Program-made: the position numbers and the translations under genes
Notes under the pieces: model-generated
Database searches by the model: none
What the model was told of the DNA's origin: nothing
What the model saw: only the letters and a program-made list of their open reading frames with translations
In this document: one piece after another, positions 56,290-57,407 of the stretch
Layout of the letters: each line of letters starts with the position of its first letter
How positions within the stretch are numbered: position 1 is the stretch's first letter
Source: Aeromonas tecta
GTDB lineage: Bacteria; Pseudomonadota; Gammaproteobacteria; Enterobacterales; Aeromonadaceae
NCBI RefSeq assembly: GCF_000820185.1
Contig: NZ_CDCA01000029.1
Location: forward strand, 1-57,407
Direction: 5' to 3'
DNA length: 57,407 bases

Positions 56290-57407
56290 ATGTTCAGAAC
56301 CCTGCTCGATCAACCTATGCAAATTACCCAGGCTCAAGATAAATCTTGGCTGGTGTTAAGCGATGGCTCGATAAAGAATGTCCAAATAAGGGATTTGATA
56401 CCCAAGGGGTCATTGCTTGTTTCCAAATCAGACGTGGAGCTCACTCCTCCCGCCCCCATTTCTGATGCATCCGAGTCATCGGCCCAACCCGCCATAGCTC
56501 TCGAGATTGAGCCGCTGTCGCCCGATGAACAGCAGGAGCTTGCCGAGATTCAGAAAGCGATCCAGGACGGCAAGGATCCCACCGAGATTGCACAGGCTAC
56601 CGCCAGTGGCGGTGTATCGGGTATAGCCTCTGGCAATGCGGGCGCTATCGTGACCGAACGCACCAATAACGCGACTATATCCAATGCCGGGTTTGATACT
56701 GAACATGAGACGCCAGAATTTATCAGATATGACGATATCTTGGGCGAGTACATCTCTGGAGAGAGAGAACACGACCCAGTCGCTTTTGACCAGCAGCATA
56801 TTATTTCAGAAGATACTCCGACCCTTTATGCTCAAGTGCCCATGGCACAAGATCCCGATCATGATGGTATTAATCCCCAAGGCTATGTCCTTATTACGGA
56901 TGTAGAGCAAGGCCAACTGACATTAAATGCCGATGGCAGCTATATATTTACCTCCCCTGCAGAGTTTCAATCTCTGAAAGAGGGAGAAACTCGACAAGTA
57001 TCCTTTACCTATATTGCCACTGACCCTAAAGGCAACCAGAGTGCCCCGGCTACGGTCACCATCACCATCACCGGCACCAATGACAACGCCACCATCGGTG
57101 TTGCCACTCCGGGCGCTGACCAGGGTGCGGTCAAAGAAGACGTGACCCTCACCACCGGCGGCAAGCTGGTTGCCACCGATGTCGACAATGGCGAAGCGGT
57201 GTTCCAGCCCCAGACCGACATCAAGGGCGCCCACGGCACCTTCACCATCGATGCCGATGGCAACTGGACCTATCAACTCGACAACAACGACCCGCTGGTG
57301 CAGGCCCTCAAAGAGGGTGAGACCCTGCCGAGTGAAACCTTCGTGGTCAAGAGCGCCGATGGCTCCGCCGAGCACAGCGTCACCGTCTCCATCACCGGCA
57401 CCAATGA
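56290..57407 (+). CDS. Large LapA-like adhesin with VCBS-type repeats, partial (runs off the right edge)
   Basis: Open for 372 codons to the window end with no stop. The N-terminal part (about 1-115) resembles the LapA retention module: a small beta domain (WLVLSDGSIKNVQIRDLIPK, SLLVSK), an acidic helix (SPDEQQELAEIQKAIQDGKD) and a flexible segment PTEIAQATASGGVSG. In LapA the protease LapG cuts at a TAAG di-alanine site here; this protein has TASG. Then come VCBS/cadherin-like repeats (ADGSYIFTSPAEFQSLKEGE, TVTITITGTNDNA, DADGNWTYQLDNNDPLVQAL). Such proteins are secreted by type I systems and hold cells in biofilms. Confidence 0.85.
   Translation, partial: MFRTLLDQPMQITQAQDKSWLVLSDGSIKNVQIRDLIPKGSLLVSKSDVELTPPAPISDASESSAQPAIALEIEPLSPDEQQELAEIQKAIQDGKDPTEIAQATASGGVSGIASGNAGAIVTERTNNATISNAGFDTEHETPEFIRYDDILGEYISGEREHDPVAFDQQHIISEDTPTLYAQVPMAQDPDHDGINPQGYVLITDVEQGQLTLNADGSYIFTSPAEFQSLKEGETRQVSFTYIATDPKGNQSAPATVTITITGTNDNATIGVATPGADQGAVKEDVTLTTGGKLVATDVDNGEAVFQPQTDIKGAHGTFTIDADGNWTYQLDNNDPLVQALKEGETLPSETFVVKSADGSAEHSVTVSITGTN

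Overview
The window looks like an Aeromonas-type gammaproteobacterial chromosome. The tryptophan operon has the order trpL-E-G-D-CF-B-A and sits beside rnm/yciO/scpA/scpB/rluB. The RND pump operon matches the AheABC type, and its AcrR-like regulator has a near-copy of the E. coli AcrR operator. The genus is inferred from gene content and order; no database was searched.

Region 1 (1-18.7 kb) is accessory. It holds the 3' part of a very large cyclic beta-1,2-glucan synthase with an apparent frameshift and a Crp/Fnr regulator. These are followed by many small envelope or stress genes: DUF883, three BON-domain proteins, GlsB, DUF3309, a coiled-coil protein, a VOC protein and an iron-permease-like protein. 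A complete four-gene MCE-type lipid transporter (STAS-MlaE permease, ATPase, MlaD-like protein, lipoprotein) comes next. The region ends with a serine recombinase and a large protein with a PD-(D/E)xK-like nuclease motif. A transposase remnant lies inside it.

Region 2 (18.7-26.2 kb) is a P4-like satellite element, all on the minus strand: tyrosine integrase, an unknown protein, an AlpA-type regulator, a leader-like protein, an alpha-type primase/helicase and a terminase-small-subunit-like gene. It carries an iteron-rich candidate replication region. A 47-nt 3' fragment of tRNA-Pro(CGG) marks its left side and a 47-nt 3' fragment of tRNA-Thr(CGT) its right side. The two fragments share a core and lie in opposite orientation, so the region appears composite or rearranged.

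Region 3 (26.2-49.7 kb) is core chromosome: sulfate-binding protein, aheCBA with divergent acrR/aheR, a methyltransferase, a dicarboxylate symporter, tesB, rluB, scpB-scpA, yciO, rnm and the trp operon. A classical attenuator with three Trp codons controls trp. A small in-frame duplicate of the start of trpG sits between trpE and trpG and preserves overlapping stop/start coupling.

Region 4 (49.7-57.4 kb) begins with a palindromic intergenic repeat. Several AT-rich genes follow (a trypsin-like protease and three unknowns), separated by attC-like sites, which resembles an integron cassette cluster without an integrase. Core-like genes resume with DUF3297 and nupC. The window ends inside a large LapA-like adhesin with VCBS-type repeats.
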